47,959 bases of DNA from Amanita rubescens (lineage: Eukaryota > Basidiomycota > Agaricomycetes > Agaricales > Amanitaceae). The stretch covers positions 1-47,959 of the forward strand of contig WION01000404.1 of NCBI GenBank assembly GCA_015039365.1. The letters run 5' to 3'. Below the pieces are notes generated by a model that worked only from the letters and a program-made list of their open reading frames with translations, made no database searches and had not been told where the DNA came from. How positions within the stretch are numbered: the stretch's first letter is position 1; every line of letters starts with the position of its first letter. This document shows positions 31,722 to 44,791 of the stretch, in pieces. Made by a program: the position numbers and the translations under genes.

Positions 31722-32473
31722 ATTTAAGCTAAGACTCCGGACAATTACTCTGTAAACTGAACAATGAGATTGATGGTTGTCAACACGTTTTTAAATAAGC
31801 TTCTTCTTCGTCTAAAACTCTACAAAAGTAGCTATTGTGATCCCCAGGCTTCTTCGACGGCACGTCAACCATCTTTGTTCTCGTCAAATTTATAGGGAAA
31901 GTCCAGCAATACCGTTTAACAATGGAGGGCAATCTTAGCCAAAAAAACGCGCATAGGTCGACAGACTGAAATGACACTCATGGGATCGCTTCTTGGAATC
32001 AGCTGAATTCCGTGACTTATAGGAAATATCATTATGTGTATAACTATGGAAGAGGCGAGTGACTTTGAAAACCGGCGAGAGATTCGATAATGAATCCCAT
32101 AACTTTGTCAAACCGAGCAATATTGAATCCCAAAAGTTGGAGAGTAACAAACAAATAGAAGCGGTCCGATGTATGCACAGGAGCTAAGAATTCGAAGGAA
32201 CGGAGGGGCCAGGCTTAATGGTGATGATATCATCCTTGAAATGTTGCATCTATTGAATCTAAGTAGTGTGATTGCATTAATTATCGTGGTCTGTGTTGGT
32301 CCATTGAGCATCTAATATTCAGAACCTATATATCTAGTTATCAAGTATGTCTTCCAGCTAACTATAAACGTGTTAGAATTCAAGGCTTTCGGGTGGACTA
32401 TGACTCACCAAGCAGGAACGGTTAGAGGTATCTTGACAGTGGTCTATATGTTTGGTTAGTGAGAATGCTATTT
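31722..32473. other. Intergenic, no gene seen
   Basis: About 750 bp upstream of the ADF-H/PH gene and downstream of the serine dehydratase stop. Only short, poorly coding frames; no RNA gene recognised. Probably promoter and 3' UTR sequence. Confidence 0.5.
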
Positions 32474-35237
32474 CTAGAGGATGGTACGAACGGCGAGCCC
32501 CTGGAAGCAAGACTGAATGAATGTGCTCAAACGAACGAACTTAATAAAATGACGTACAGAAAGACTGGTTTCTTTATACTTTACGCTCATGTCTGAAGCC
32601 GTCAAACGCATTGCTTCGATTGCCTCATCCAGTGTGACGCTGTGGACGCCATGGCTAGCCATGGAGAGTCGGGCCGCTGTAACAGCTTTCACCGCTGAAA
32701 AACCGTTCCTGAGTGACGAATCATGCTACTAAGATCCATTCGACATACCTCCAAGGCTATTACGCTCAATGCATGGTACTTGGACCAGACCATCAATCGG
32801 GTCGCATGTTAGGCCTAAGTTATGTTCTGTAAAAACATCAGAGAGAGAGAGAGATTACCAGTTAAGTGTTGAGTTGTTGAAAAGGTTCTCACCGATACCA
32901 ATCTCAGCAGCCTGTAGAACAAGTATGATCCAGTTAACATAAACGCACAAATAAGCATACCTGTAAGATTATCTCTGGTGAAGCTATATTACTAGGTTAC
33001 TAGGGCGGCATGGTAGAAACAGTAAAACATACCTCCCATACACGCTGCGAACCCAGCGCTGGCCATGGAGCATGCAACTGTGTTCTCTGCTGAATGACTG
33101 GGGCCATCTCTGAGCGAAATAACTTGTACCTCCTACTTCAGCTTGACAACCCCCTTCAGCAGCTGAGATGGTGCTGCCCCTTTTGAATAGCATCCCGATA
33201 GCCTAGGCATCGGGTCTAAGAAATGTGAGATCCAGTTATTTTTGTACGGATACATACAGCAGCTGTCAAAAGAAATGTTTGCACGCTTTTTTCGGGCTCG
33301 TCGGTAACGAACTAAATAAAGGAAGAGAATTAAATCCTGCCCCGCTCGGCGCACATCACACACCTCGATGATGTATTTCAGGACAGCGGGGATAATACCT
33401 GCAGCACCATTCGTCGGCGAAGTCACAATGCGACCTCCAGCAGCGTTGACCTCATTCACTGCAGTGGCATAGCAAGACAGAAAATCCATTGCAGGAATTT
33501 CCATTCGCCTCTGAAGCTAACTAAGTGATTGCATTCGTTTCAAAAGCATCGAACGTACGGGAGGCATTGGGAGGATGGGATGTTCTAGCGAGCCAACTAC
33601 TCGTGTCGCAACAGATTTGAATCTAGGAGTATTGTCGCTGGCACTGGGCGTCTCTTCCGTCAAATCAGAAATCTTCTCAGCTTTACTGAATTCCAGTGGG
33701 CCGTCAACTATCTTTGGGGAAGCGCCAGGGCCGAGTGACATGAACATCGGCGCGGCAACACCAGGGTAGAAACTTTGCACAATTTAAGCCCAAGTTCTCA
33801 GGAAACGCAAACACTGAATACCCTCTCATGAGCCGGCGATACAGAGCTGGTGCTCGCCGCCGCAGACCTAAACGACCAGGTAGAGTGGGCTCTGTTGCAG
33901 AAACCCCTGCACGAATGCAATCGTCCATCACGCGCCAAATACGCATTAACTGCGGTAGCGTGAGTCAAAAACCAGACATTCTTTCTGCTGCATACCTTGT
34001 CGTGTATCTCGCTATCTGTGTAGCCAAAAAAAATCTGAGAATTGGTTGTGAGCGGCTGCTTGCCTTCACTGGAGGGTAGAAAGTCACCTCATTGTCGTGG
34101 ACAATTTGCGCTATTGTCAGCTATGGCAAAGGTCTGGGTGAATCTGGGGCATTATTCTTGAAGAGACCTACGTTATGCTTCCGTGTTAGGGAAAGAAGTG
34201 CCTTTCCCGAGTCAAAAGGATACGGGGGTTGATCGACCTCGGAGTTGGACGGTGCATGTGCATCGTGCACCTCGTCTTCAGCGTCCAACTCCGATTCCGC
34301 AGTGGAAGGGCTCTGATGAAGCCTTGCACCATGCACAACGCTCTTGTCGACGCCCTTGTAAAACAAGTTCTCATCGACTAACTAATAAATCAGTGTATGC
34401 AGGGAAAGGAGGTACAACCAACCTTTGGTCTTCTCATTGACGACGAAGCCTCCTCCTACGCTAAAGTACTCATTCGTTGCCAATAGGTCACCGTCTATAC
34501 CGAAACAACTGAATCTCATTCCGTTTGGGTGAGTTTTGAGGACCTGATCCCAGCGCCACAGCATGTCCCTGTCCATGTCAAATTGGACGTTGTGTTTACC
34601 ACCCAAGAGCAACTGCTTGTTGTCTATTATCGCGGCATAGCGAGATGGTATCGTGCCCGTGTCTATGGTTTCGGGGTCAGAGCCTACATTCGGCGTTAGG
34701 CTCTGTAAACCCGAGAAGAAACCATGACAGACCCTCCAATCCGAGAAGAATTGCCTGGGGAGTATGGTGTCTGCTTTGACGTCAGACACATAGCACACGG
34801 TGTACAATTTCAGCATACCCTTTCCCTGGAGTGGCGGAAAATGATAATTATACAAAGGGCAGGAAAGAGAGGAATACCTGTAGCTGCTAATGAACCGTAA
34901 CTGGTAGGCGGTGGGCATGACTGTTCATTACAAAAACGATAGATATACGCACAGAGTGACCTTTATGCTTTGAACCTAAGCCAAGTCAGGTTTAGAATAA
35001 AAAAAAAGAGGTGGAAGCAAGGGAGCGACAAGCCTTTTCCACGAGGCTCAACTCGCCAAGATCAGCGAGGAAGATGTTTGCGGCACGCATGGGGCCAACT
35101 GTATGAGAGGAAGAGGGACCGACACCAATGCTAAAGAGGTCAAAGGTAGAGATGACGGCATGTTCCGGCTGGTGGTGGATGTATGCGCGGAAAGCAGGGC
35201 GGGGCAGGCAACGCCTAGTGAGGACTCGGAGGAGCAT
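32474..35237 (-). CDS. L-serine dehydratase (iron-sulfur type), intron-rich
   Basis: About 19 small exons in 2.76 kb; ATG at 35237, TAG at 32474-32476. Converts L-serine to pyruvate and ammonia. The beta-domain start is [24 protein letters not shown]. Conserved pieces follow in order: [135 protein letters not shown], then [19 protein letters not shown], whose cysteines are 4Fe-4S ligands in this family. Tiny exons include 23 nt (32961-32983), 19 nt (32893-32911) and possibly 7 nt (34819-34825). The exact exon 1-2 boundary near 35046 is uncertain. It is divergent with the Bem3-like gene, sharing a 53-bp promoter. Confidence 0.88.
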
Positions 35238-35290
35238 AGTCGGAAATCACGTGAGGGCGCATACATCGTCGCTATATCGTCCTCGACGCC
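35238..35290. promoter_or_regulatory. 53-bp bidirectional promoter with TCACGTGA
   Basis: The start codons of serine dehydratase (minus) and the Bem3-like gene (plus) are 53 bp apart. In the gap lies a perfect 8-bp palindrome TCACGTGA (35247-35254) containing the CACGTG E-box core bound by bHLH factors such as Cbf1. No TATA box is visible. Confidence 0.6.
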
Positions 35291-38200
35291 ATGGCCTCAC
35301 CGGAGCTCACACCCACCCGCCGCCTTCCCTTCCCAATGGCCTCCCAGCCGTCCCCAGCCCACCCTCAGCGCTCATCTCCAGCTTTACCACAGCTCCCTCC
35401 TTCCTCTTCCTCTTCACATCCATTGTCTGCTGACGCGCTGCTCAAAACTCATTCAGCAGCCCATGATCCAAAGCTTGCCGCCCTCGAACAGGCAATCAGC
35501 GAGCGCAATAATCTCTCCGCTCAGAATTCTCAGCTCTGGAAACTCATAGAAAAACAGAGAGCGGGTTACAACCACATCCTCAAGGAACTCGACCGAATAC
35601 GAGGTGAACGAGACACATACAAGGCAAAGCTCGGCATCAGCAACTCCTCTTCCAAACGCGACCGATCCCATAAGCTTAGTGTCACGCACCAATCGGATGA
35701 TCATCGTCCGTCTATTCCCCTTGTATCATGCATAGCCATTAATATAGATCCCTAGACTCTCCTGACACCAGCGTCGTTCCCTCACGCAAGACCTCCTCTG
35801 CTTCGCTTTCTGGACAGCCACGTCTAGACTTTGGGCTACAGAACCCAGTTGCTAAGAGCAAGCCAGTTAACGACTCAAGCACGAGTCTCTCACTAGTAGG
35901 AACGAGCAACTCGACGTACGACCTTCGCCGTCCAACAACAGATGGCATAAATACTCCCTCATCGGCTTCAAGTAATGCTTCGCTAGATGCTGCGTTGTCT
36001 GCATATAATCAAGCAAACGGCTCCGGTCCAAGGTCTGCTCACCATACACCTCAAGGGAGCTCTGCATCAACGATTACGCTACTCTCGCAAAATTACTCTT
36101 CTCTTGAAGCTAAAAGTCCAAAGTCTAAATCAACCCCTAATCTACCAGATGCGCCTACCCTCAAATCGTTATCCCCGCCCACCCTCGATAGACAGATTTC
36201 TCGTGAGTCTCGCATAAGCCTCCCAGACGAAGCTCGACATTATATTGCAAACATGATCCCATCTCCCGTCCAATCTTCTCGTGGTGAATCATTTGCAGCG
36301 TCCCCCAGACAGAAAGATAACTCTACATCCGGTGCAAGTAACAGCCCCATCCTCGGCAATGAATCTCGTCAAAGAGAATTTCTAGACATGTATGGCGAAG
36401 ATGAAGAGATAGGAGGCGATGTCGACGAGGATCTGGCAAGCATTAATAGCGAACAAGCAGAATTATCCTTTTCCGCGGACACTCGCCTCACTGATTCGCC
36501 ACATCCATCGCAACAAACGAGCATCTCGGATGCATCATCCTTGATGTCACAGGGAGCATATCAATCCGACAGAGGGAGAGGCATAACGCATGCAGCAGTA
36601 GACGATTTCCCGCTCCCACCATCTAACATTCACCCATATCCCCAACGGTCGGCAATCAGCCAAGGTGCCGCTGGTGATCAGAGTCACGCCTTCCAGCCGC
36701 ACAAGCAGCAAGACCTTACCCATTCTTCTGTCACGCAGTCGCAGTCTAGTTCATCCCGTCAAAAACCATCATCACCTTCTCATCCACAAGCTGACCAAGC
36801 TCAAATCATGTCCCCATTGACGAAGGCATCGCATTTCCGTGCTCTCCCCCTCTTGCCCGGCGATCTTCCAACTACTACGATTAACGTGTCCCATTCGTTC
36901 GTTCGCCCCAACGATAGGGGGAAGGAGGTTTTATCTTTTGTCGTTCACGTAAATCCGGGCAACGGTAAGCAAGTTTGGAAAATTGAGAAGATGTACTCGG
37001 ACGTGTTGAACTTGGACCAACGTGTCAGGCAAAGCGTTGGCAAGGGTGTTGGCAAAAAAATTGCTAATCTGCCTGAGGGAAAGCTGTGGAAGGATCATGC
37101 TCCTGCAAAAGTTGACCAGAGGAAGGTAAGTCAATTGCATCTTCAACCAGCAAATTCTAACCAAATGTAAAGGCTGTTTTGGAACATTATCTACAAACAC
37201 TGATAAATCTTCCCGTCAAAAACAATAACGAAGTTATTGCGTTCTTCACGACGGACATTGTTCGTGAAACGAAACAGCCTGTAATGCAAGCTGGGCACAA
37301 AGAAGGCTATCTCACTAAACGCGGAAAGAATTTTGGTGGATGGAAAACGAGGTATTTCGTTTTGCAAGGGCCAGTTTTAGAATACTACGACTGCGTAAGT
37401 CTCTCTCAACCTTATACCAGGATGGCTCATATTCTTTCTTCAGCGCGGTGGAACTCATCTAGGCTCAATTGTAATAACTGGCGCACAGATTGGAAGGCAG
37501 CAACGTACTGAGCGTACTGGTGCCGATGATGACAACGAGTACAGGCATGCATTTCTAATAGTGGAAGCTAAAAAGGGGGCGGGCGGTCATCATCCACGTC
37601 ATGTCTTATGCGCCGAGAGCGATGAAGAAAGGGATAGTTGGGTTGATATGCTTGTCCGATACTTCACGGGGACATATTCCGAAGACTCGCTGTCAAATAA
37701 TGTCATGTTCAGTGCTGCAAGTGGCCAAGCGCCACCCCGTGCAAGCTCCGGTTCTGCGGACAACTCCACCGGTATTGTGAACCGAACCAGAGGCCCGTTA
37801 CGCAATGTCTCGCGCGATGAAATCGCCATTTCCAAAGGACTTGCTATCCCTATTTTCCAACTCGCACCTGATGCCAATAATCCCAAGTTTTTTCAGGCAT
37901 CACCAATGACCCAGGAGGCTGGAAGGCCATCTAGCCCTTACTCACTAAGCGAGCAAGAATCGCAATCTCATTCTCGGAATGAAACTCAGAGTATCGGTAC
38001 TTTCAGTACTTCGGAGCCTTCAGCTGGCTTGCCCTCAAGTCTTCCAGAACAGTCGATTCTATCCGTGGCTTCTGCGACGCCTTCTGCTCTGGACGGCATT
38101 GGAAACTATGCGACACCTCGGGCAAACTCTGAGTTGGGCCACTATGCTGATCTGCGACCATCTGGTGGCATAGCTGACCTGATGAACCCACGTCGACTTG

Positions 38201-39703
38201 AGAAGATCCCTGCATCTGCACATGATCGAAAGATCTTTCATCCTGCCCCACCAACACCTCACGCAGACCGCGTACCATCGCCAGATAAGCTAGATTCTTC
38301 CAGTCGCGTGAAAATATCCGGACCTATGAACGGGGCACCAATACCTTCCGGCTTCAAGTTTGGCGGGCATGGAGAAACCGCCATAACCTCTAATGACAGA
38401 AGAGAGAAGGCAAAATCTCGTTCATTCTGGGGTTTCGGCAAAGCGAACGGTGAGTCTTGCACTTCTTGACCTTGAGTAACTCTTTGACGCAGTACAGGAG
38501 ACAAGCAAACCGTTACTGCTCCTCCTGCCGTATTCGGTGTGCCGCTTGACGAATCACTGGAAGTAGCTCAAATTTGCAACCTACCTGCCATCGTTTTCCG
38601 TGCCATACAATATTTGGAGGCCAAAAAGGCGGATCAAGAAGAAGGTATCTACCGTCTAAGCGGTAGCTCGGCTGTAATCAAGAGTTTAAAGGACCGGTTC
38701 AACTTGGGTTTGTATCTTGTCTGCGATGTCTGTTGCTATTCCTTAACACGCACCCACAGAGGGGGACGTGAACCTTCTTGCCTCGGACGAGTATTGGGAT
38801 CCACATGCAATAGCAGGGTTATTGAAAAGCTTTCTTCGGGAACTTCCAGCGAGCATTCTGACACGCGAACTCCACCTGAGATTCCTAGCCGTTATCGGTA
38901 ATGTGTACCTCATTGGCTGTATATTACCTGCTCATATCAGTGTTCAGACTTTGTTGACCCTCAAGAGCGCATCAGAGAGCTTTCTCAGCTAATTGCCGCT
39001 CTTCCCCTTCCTAATTATACCCTACTTCGGGCGCTCACAGCTCATCTCATATTGATTGTTCAAAATTCTGCTGTCAATAAAATGACTATGCGGAATGTCG
39101 GCATTGTATTCAGTCCCACGTTAGGGATACCCGCGGGCGTGTTTAGCTTGATGCTCGGAGAGTTTAATCGAGTATTCAATGTTGATGCCATCGACGAGGA
39201 AACAGGAACCGAAGGATCAGACGAGAGTAGCTCTGATCACGATCTATATCGCCGCAATAGCCAACGTTATTCTGAGGCTGCGGCAGACCAACTTCTTGGA
39301 CTGTCTGGTCGAAGCTTAAAAGGTTTGTTTCAGCCACGTTGATCAGTTCCGAAGATAACACTTCGTAGCCGCCGCCAATGACGATGCATCTGACGGAGAA
39401 GACATGGTACAAGATGGGGAAAGCGAGATAGCTGACGGCGATATAACGGCGGAATCATTTCCATCAAACATCAGTACGCCTTCATATGACCAGGTCAACC
39501 ACATGTCCCCTCCGGAGACACCAACTGCACCCAAAATTTCCAAGGCTTCTCACGCTGCTGCTGCCAGGGGCCTCAATATCACAATCACACCCTCAGACCG
39601 TGGTAATAGGCATTCCCATATGATGGGTTTACCAGCATCCCCTCGACCCCCACATTCACCGATACAAGGCCCCAATGATTCAGCAAAGGCATCGTCATCC
39701 TGA
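35291..39703 (+). CDS. Bem3-like PX-PH-RhoGAP protein
   Basis: Exons 35291-35705, 35756-37125, 37173-37394, 37444-38449, 38498-38707, 38760-38897, 38948-39322, 39369-39703; about 1,356 residues. A Pro/Ser-rich start leads to a short coiled coil ([18 protein letters not shown]), a long Ser-rich disordered part, a PX domain (ALPLLPGDLPTTTINVSHSF ... GKKIANLPEGKLWKDHAP), a PH domain (HKEGYLTKRGKNFGGWKTRYF to DSWVDMLVRYF) and a RhoGAP domain with the arginine finger in EEGIYRLSGSS and the NVGIVFSPTLGIP signature. The domain order equals yeast Bem3, a GAP for Cdc42 in polarity. The first intron (GTCCGT donor) is the weakest splice call; an earlier donor near 35675 is possible. Confidence 0.9.
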
Positions 39704-39920
39704 ATGGTAGCTATCCCTGAAAACTGACCACCAATTTTTGCCCCATATACCATTGATACCAGTATAAATTCTATTTTTACAATGCTCTCTCCATCGTATT
39801 TGGTACTCTGTCCATGTGTATATACCCACGCATGTAACGTTACATAAGTAAGCAGTCGCATCAGAGACCGAAAAATGACGAAGCGACGTCTTGGATTCAC
39901 TTACATAACAACCAGCCACG

Positions 39921-40652
39921 ATGAGCTTCAAACAGGCCGCAGTTCTAGCACCTGTATCTTTTTTTCTAGGTTGGTAACCATTGTATGATTGTGAACTGTT
40001 GTTTACTGCTTATTATAGGTGTACTTTTTATCTGTTTTAATGTTGACCACCGATTGCTATGGGCGGAACTAACGGACGACTCTGTGAATGACGGTTTTCA
40101 ATTCTACACCACTTTCTATTCTGCGCCTCCTGCTATCAAAGTGAGCTATACATGACTGGACACATACACCCACATTCTAAGACGCACGCAGGCCTTGCTT
40201 CATGGCATGGTCGGGGTTGGGATAATTGGAATTATTTCAAAATTACATCAATGGGATGAGAGTGCCAAGTTTTTTGATGGGTCGTCTCTTGGTATGGTGC
40301 CATGGCTTCTGAGATTTGGCCGCTGACCTCTACCCAGTCGCCTACATGTTTTCTGTATCCGTGTATCTCACAGTCACTATCCCAGCACTTCGAACGATCG
40401 CAGCGCCCCTCCCAGAAGATACCCGTGAGGGAAGGATTGAGGCTGTACGCGTGTTGTCTGCTGGAAATATCATTATGATATTTTCACTTATCGGTGTCCT
40501 TGCATTGCAGGTGTGAACAGTTCGCAGTGCTTGCTATTGGATATTGCTGAATTTGTGTTTTATAGGGTGGACAAGAGTATGCGAGACGTACGGAAGCTCG
40601 CCTGCGGGCCCAAGCCAACGAAAAAGAAATTGCAGAAAAGAAAACGCAATAG
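39921..40652 (+). CDS. SHR3: SHR3, ER chaperone for amino acid permeases
   Basis: Exons 39921-39969, 40019-40140, 40192-40291, 40338-40510, 40566-40652; 176 residues. It starts MSFKQAAVLAPVSFFLGVLF, the first of four membrane segments, and contains YTTFYSAPPAIKALLHGMVG and VAYMFSVSVYLTVTIPALR as in Shr3. The last exon is a cytosolic charged tail (GGQEYARRTEARLRAQANEK) ending EKKTQ. Shr3 assists folding and COPII packaging of amino acid permeases at the ER. Yeast Shr3 is somewhat longer in its tail. Confidence 0.9.
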
Positions 40653-42300
40653 ACCAGAGTACGGCAATTCTGATATAACACGATTTATGATGCGCCCGCT
40701 GAAGGCTATCCTGTGTGTGTGCATGGTGTTATCGAAGGTCTCCCACGTACCCAGCGAATAATTGATATGTGAACGCACTTACTTAAAGCTCGGTCCCAGA
40801 AAACCGGACACGGCAACCGAGTAATAACACGCTTCATGGCGATTGAACAGCCATGACTTTTGAATTCAAAGTGCGCTCTATTTTTGTCGAGCTGGTAAAA
40901 TTTCCATCACAAAGCTATTTGCCCTTCATTCTTCTTCTCCCGCGAGGCGAAGCGTGCTACTTACACCACCTTTGGTTAGGCAGTTGTCGTTTGCAACTGT
41001 CACAGCTGCAAGAATTAATTAACATTGGGCTAAGAACACTCGATCAGATTCCCTGATACCACAGCACAACCGGGGCCGAATAAGGAATGCATGTTTTTCC
41101 CAAAACCACTGTTTATCATTATCATTGACCATATCGTTCAATGTTTGATAAGTGCTGTAGAACATTTAACGTGATAAATGCACACATACTCGCACAGCAG
41201 GAGTGCTGACATTCTGATGGATGGCAGCGCCAGACGCACGGATACTATTATCAGCGGTCGCAGTTTTGTTGGACTCCCTATACTTAGGATTTACATAAGT
41301 CATTATCTATACGTCACAGCAAGCCTGAATCCCCGTAAAGGGCTCTCCCGATAGCTATTATTGATGCCCAATGATTAGCAATTGGATCGACCTAAAAGGA
41401 TTCAGTGCGATCCCAACGTCACAGCAGCGTTGATGTCAACATTAGTCCGGTTCGGCTGTCAAGCCTTAGTAGGAGACAAAACATATAGGCTGTGGGCGTG
41501 CGAACGGGACAATGAGGACAATGGGATATGATGTACTTATAGTTCGCGAGTTGCGTAATGGTCCTTTTCGTTCAGCTTCTCTGTCTCACGCGTATCTAGG
41601 AAAGCTCATGGCCATGCGATAACCACCAAATGTGAGAAACGTGGCGGCCATTCTCGGAAGGGGATTTAGCATAGATGCCCTCAGCCCGGGTGTAGGACAA
41701 TGGATAATTCGCGATCGATTCTCCATGCAGAAGCAGGGGTGCGTCACAAACGCGGCTAATTAGCGGAGGTACCAAAGATGTCGCTCTCGAAGATCGCCGT
41801 GGAAGGTAAGAGAAATCTGGCGATTAAATTTCGAGTAATTATAAGCAAGCGAAGTAGTAAGCAAGCAACAGAACGGGAAGGTGGAGCAGGAGCCTGGCAT
41901 CTCTCACACACGTGTGCATAGAAAGCCGACAACGTAATCTCCTCGCAAATTTGGGCGAGGGCAAGTATAACAGTGTTAAGAATATAACAAGAAATAACTT
42001 TCCCACTGGGACTATGAGCAGCAAAAAACCGGCAATACGCAGGGTCAATGGCTGGTGGCAAACCGGTAACGGTGAAATGGCTCGAGGCGGTGTCGCGACC
42101 AAGTTGGGTGATCGGAACCTTGCGAGAGATGGCTTGCTCTTGTTTGTCTCTGTTTTTCGTCAGGGAGTCGATCTAGATCAGCATACCATATGGAGAAATT
42201 GCCAGATTGTCTACTTAAGAAGTTCCTCTCCTCGCCCGCTCTCCCTCGTCCTTCTCCCCAGCCCATACTTTAATCACCGTCTGTCGCCCCAGTCGATAAC
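40653..42300. other. 1.65-kb intergenic region
   Basis: No supported gene on either strand, only short unstructured frames, and no tRNA or rRNA recognised. Near 41907-41916 is the palindrome CACACGTGTG with an E-box core. The last 80 bp before the Ecl1-like ATG are CT-rich (about 42229-42260), typical of fungal promoters. The size suggests extensive regulatory DNA for the Ecl1-like gene. Confidence 0.5.
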
Positions 42301-43025
42301 ATGGACACTGACTGGTGCCTCAATTGCAACCGCCGTACTGTACGCTATTTCCCACACCGTCGTTATCACCGATTGCTTACCCATAACAGGACGGTATTAA
42401 TGTTTATTGTTCAGACGAGTGTAAAAAGTGGGCTGGTCCCTCTTCCCCTGTTCCCCCTCCTCAACCTTCTCGATCCTCTCCCGTACTGCCTTTCGGTGAC
42501 AATGAGGAGAAAATTCCCCGTCCTAGAGTTTCTTGGGTTGGACATGGCCGAGCAGGCATACGTGCATGGGCGTCCATGATCCCACAGCGTCCTTCCACGC
42601 GCAAATCAACAGAATATGACGGTGCTTCACTTTCCGCCGTTTCTTCCGCCTCTTCATTCCGTCCACCCAAGTTACTTTGCCGGCAACGCCCTGCTTCCCC
42701 TACTTTATGTATGTCGACCCTAACGCCCACTACTCCACCCCCTTCAAAACCTGCTGTATCCCAAAGGCAGAAAATTATTCTGATATCGAGGCTCATGGAA
42801 TGCACGGGAAGTGCAGGGACAATATCGCTATCCTCAACTATAACGGAGTCGCCGATTGCAACGCCCTCTACACGTGCAGGTCCCATCGAAAAGTACAAAG
42901 ATTTTCAAGCGTCGGATCATGCCTTTTCCTACGATTCTATGGGAGAAAAGCGCTCAGTGCATCACGCTCTCTTAAAATCCCATTACATGGACAGCCTACA
43001 CATCCACATTATTCCTTCTTTATAG
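42301..43025 (+). CDS. Ecl1-family small zinc protein (lifespan/stress regulator)
   Basis: Two exons, 42301-42339 and 42390-43025, with a 50-nt intron; 224 residues. The spliced N-terminus is MDTDWCLNCNRR...VYCSDECKKW, i.e. C-x2-C followed by C-x3-C, the short zinc-binding motif of the fungal ECL1/2/3 family, which extends chronological lifespan in fission yeast. The intron falls inside this motif, so the family can only be seen after splicing. The rest is Ser/Pro-rich and probably disordered, with RPRVSWVGHGRAGIRAW as the only motif-like stretch. The assignment rests mainly on the N-terminal 30 residues. Confidence 0.75.
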
Positions 43026-44044
43026 CACCATACATTTGGGACGTTTTTTTTCAATATAAAATGATATATACACTCACTCAGTCCTATTTACATAGCTCTA
43101 CTCATACACCATAGATGCGGTTTACCCCTTTGTACTTTTATAAGTTTTGTTGTATTATCGTATTAGCTATCTACCGGTACCGATACACTTGAGGTTCTAG
43201 CGAAAAATATGCAACTATAACCTTCGTCCGTTTTTTTTTCGTCATCGTTCCTAGTTTTGGCGTAAGGAATCTGCCACCTGCCATTAAGACTTTGTTGTGA
43301 CGGAACTCAAATTACTCCTGGTTTCGTGCACCACGTCTGTCACTGTGACTCCTTACCACCCATGCATGTATTCATAAGTTCTAATGAGGATCGCCAGTGG
43401 CGAAGTCAGGAAACTGATGACAACCGTCGCCAGAGTCAGAGGTCTCCAAGCTAAGCCAAGTGAGCCCTATGGCTATGATTTCAAATTTAAAGTTCAAGCA
43501 GCTAAACCCCTTTTGCTTGCCCTTGATACATTAAAGTGATGGTGCCAACCCGACTCAATGCAAATCTATCATTCAATCGGTTGCCTGTCAATGCTTCGGT
43601 TTTTGCCGCGAGACCATGGCGCAGGATATGTCAAATAGGACCCCGTCTCCCGCAATGGGATGATAAGGTCCAAAGCGCATCATTTCACATCGGCTCTATT
43701 ATAGATTAGTGTGCCAGACGGTCTGCTGATTAGCAAGAGAATTTTAGCGTGAATTTACCTTGACACTTGATTTGTGGCGTGGCGACCTACCTGAATGTGT
43801 GACAACCTGTGAAAGCTCTTTGAGCAATTCACCACATATTCAATGAGATGATAGGACGCCGGCTTGTTCGCCAGCGCTCGTGTGCCTTACAATTGGGACT
43901 AAGCCCTATGGATTTGAAAGGCCGTTACACCCTAGACACTGAGCCGGATCACACAGATTAAATTTAAGACGCCGCTGCCAGAACATGGGTAGAAAGATGA
44001 ATTCTTGCAAAAAGCACTAGCGACACAATTACAAAACTCCACGC
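43026..44044. other. 1.0-kb convergent intergenic region
   Basis: Lies between the 3' ends of the Ecl1-like and SmB genes. No coding frame or RNA gene recognised. Probably two 3' UTRs and spacer. Confidence 0.5.
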
Positions 44045-44791
44045 TCACTGTGGAGGCTGGAAGCTTTTTAAAAAAATTCGTCTTAGTTCGCAGGAATGAA
44101 TGTGCACTAGAAGACTTACCCAGGTGGAGGGCCAGGGAAACCAGATGGAGGGAATGGCGCTCCTCCTGGAGGGAATCCAGGGGGCCTGAAGCCCGGAGGT
44201 GGTCCAGGCATGCCGGGCGGAGCAAAGGGCATTGGAGGCCGAGCCATAGGCGGCGGTCCCACTGAAAAAGGTTAGTATGAAAGGGATAACTGTTTCGCTA
44301 TACGTACTTGGAGGCATCATACCCATACCGCGCCCCGCGGGCATACCTCTTCCCGGTCCAACAGGAAGCTTGTGGAATGGACATGATTAGGCACACAGTT
44401 AAAAACGATAACGGTAGATGCACACCGCATTTTTCTTGTCCTCGTCTACAACGGGCGGAGGTCCTTCAACACTGATACTAACGATCGTTTCTCCTCGCAG
44501 GATCACCAAGCCGAGCGTTCTCTTGAGTTCCTGCTCTGGTGCAGTCTCTTCGCCGGCTTTTTTCTTTGGTCTCACCCTCCTAAACTCTTCGCATTCTGCA
44601 AGAACCAGGTTCATGTGTCTGTCAAATGCAAGCATTTGACCTGTGAGAGTACGACCATCGTTGATTGTGATCTTCAACCTCCAATTGATAAGACTCAGCA
44701 TTCGCCCGCCCTTTGACTTTGGAGGCGGCTAATAGTCCAACACGAGGACAATGAGTGGTCGTAACAACTGCTGATACATGGAGCTTACCAT
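44045..44791 (-). CDS. SMB1: Small nuclear ribonucleoprotein SmB
   Basis: Five exons: 44789-44791 (the ATG alone), 44426-44728, 44308-44368, 44120-44261, 44045-44063; 175 residues. Sm1 and Sm2 motifs are clear: LINWRLKITINDGRTLTGQMLAFDRHMNLVLAECEE, then RTLGLVILRGETIVSISVEGPP. The C-terminal tail is Gly/Pro/Met-rich (GRGMPAGRGMGMM, PPGFRPPGFPPGG), typical of SmB/B', and binds other splicing proteins. Exon 1 carries only the start codon; splicing gives MPPPKSKGGRMLSLINW. The final 19-nt exon (GFQPPQ) is chosen because it continues the proline-rich pattern; alternatives end in a less likely sequence. SmB is a core component of U1, U2, U4 and U5 snRNPs. Confidence 0.9.

Noticed and set aside
41900..42400. 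Plus-strand frame upstream of and overlapping the Ecl1-like start
   Set aside because: It is not conserved-looking, and the spliced Ecl1-type motif in another frame explains the region better.
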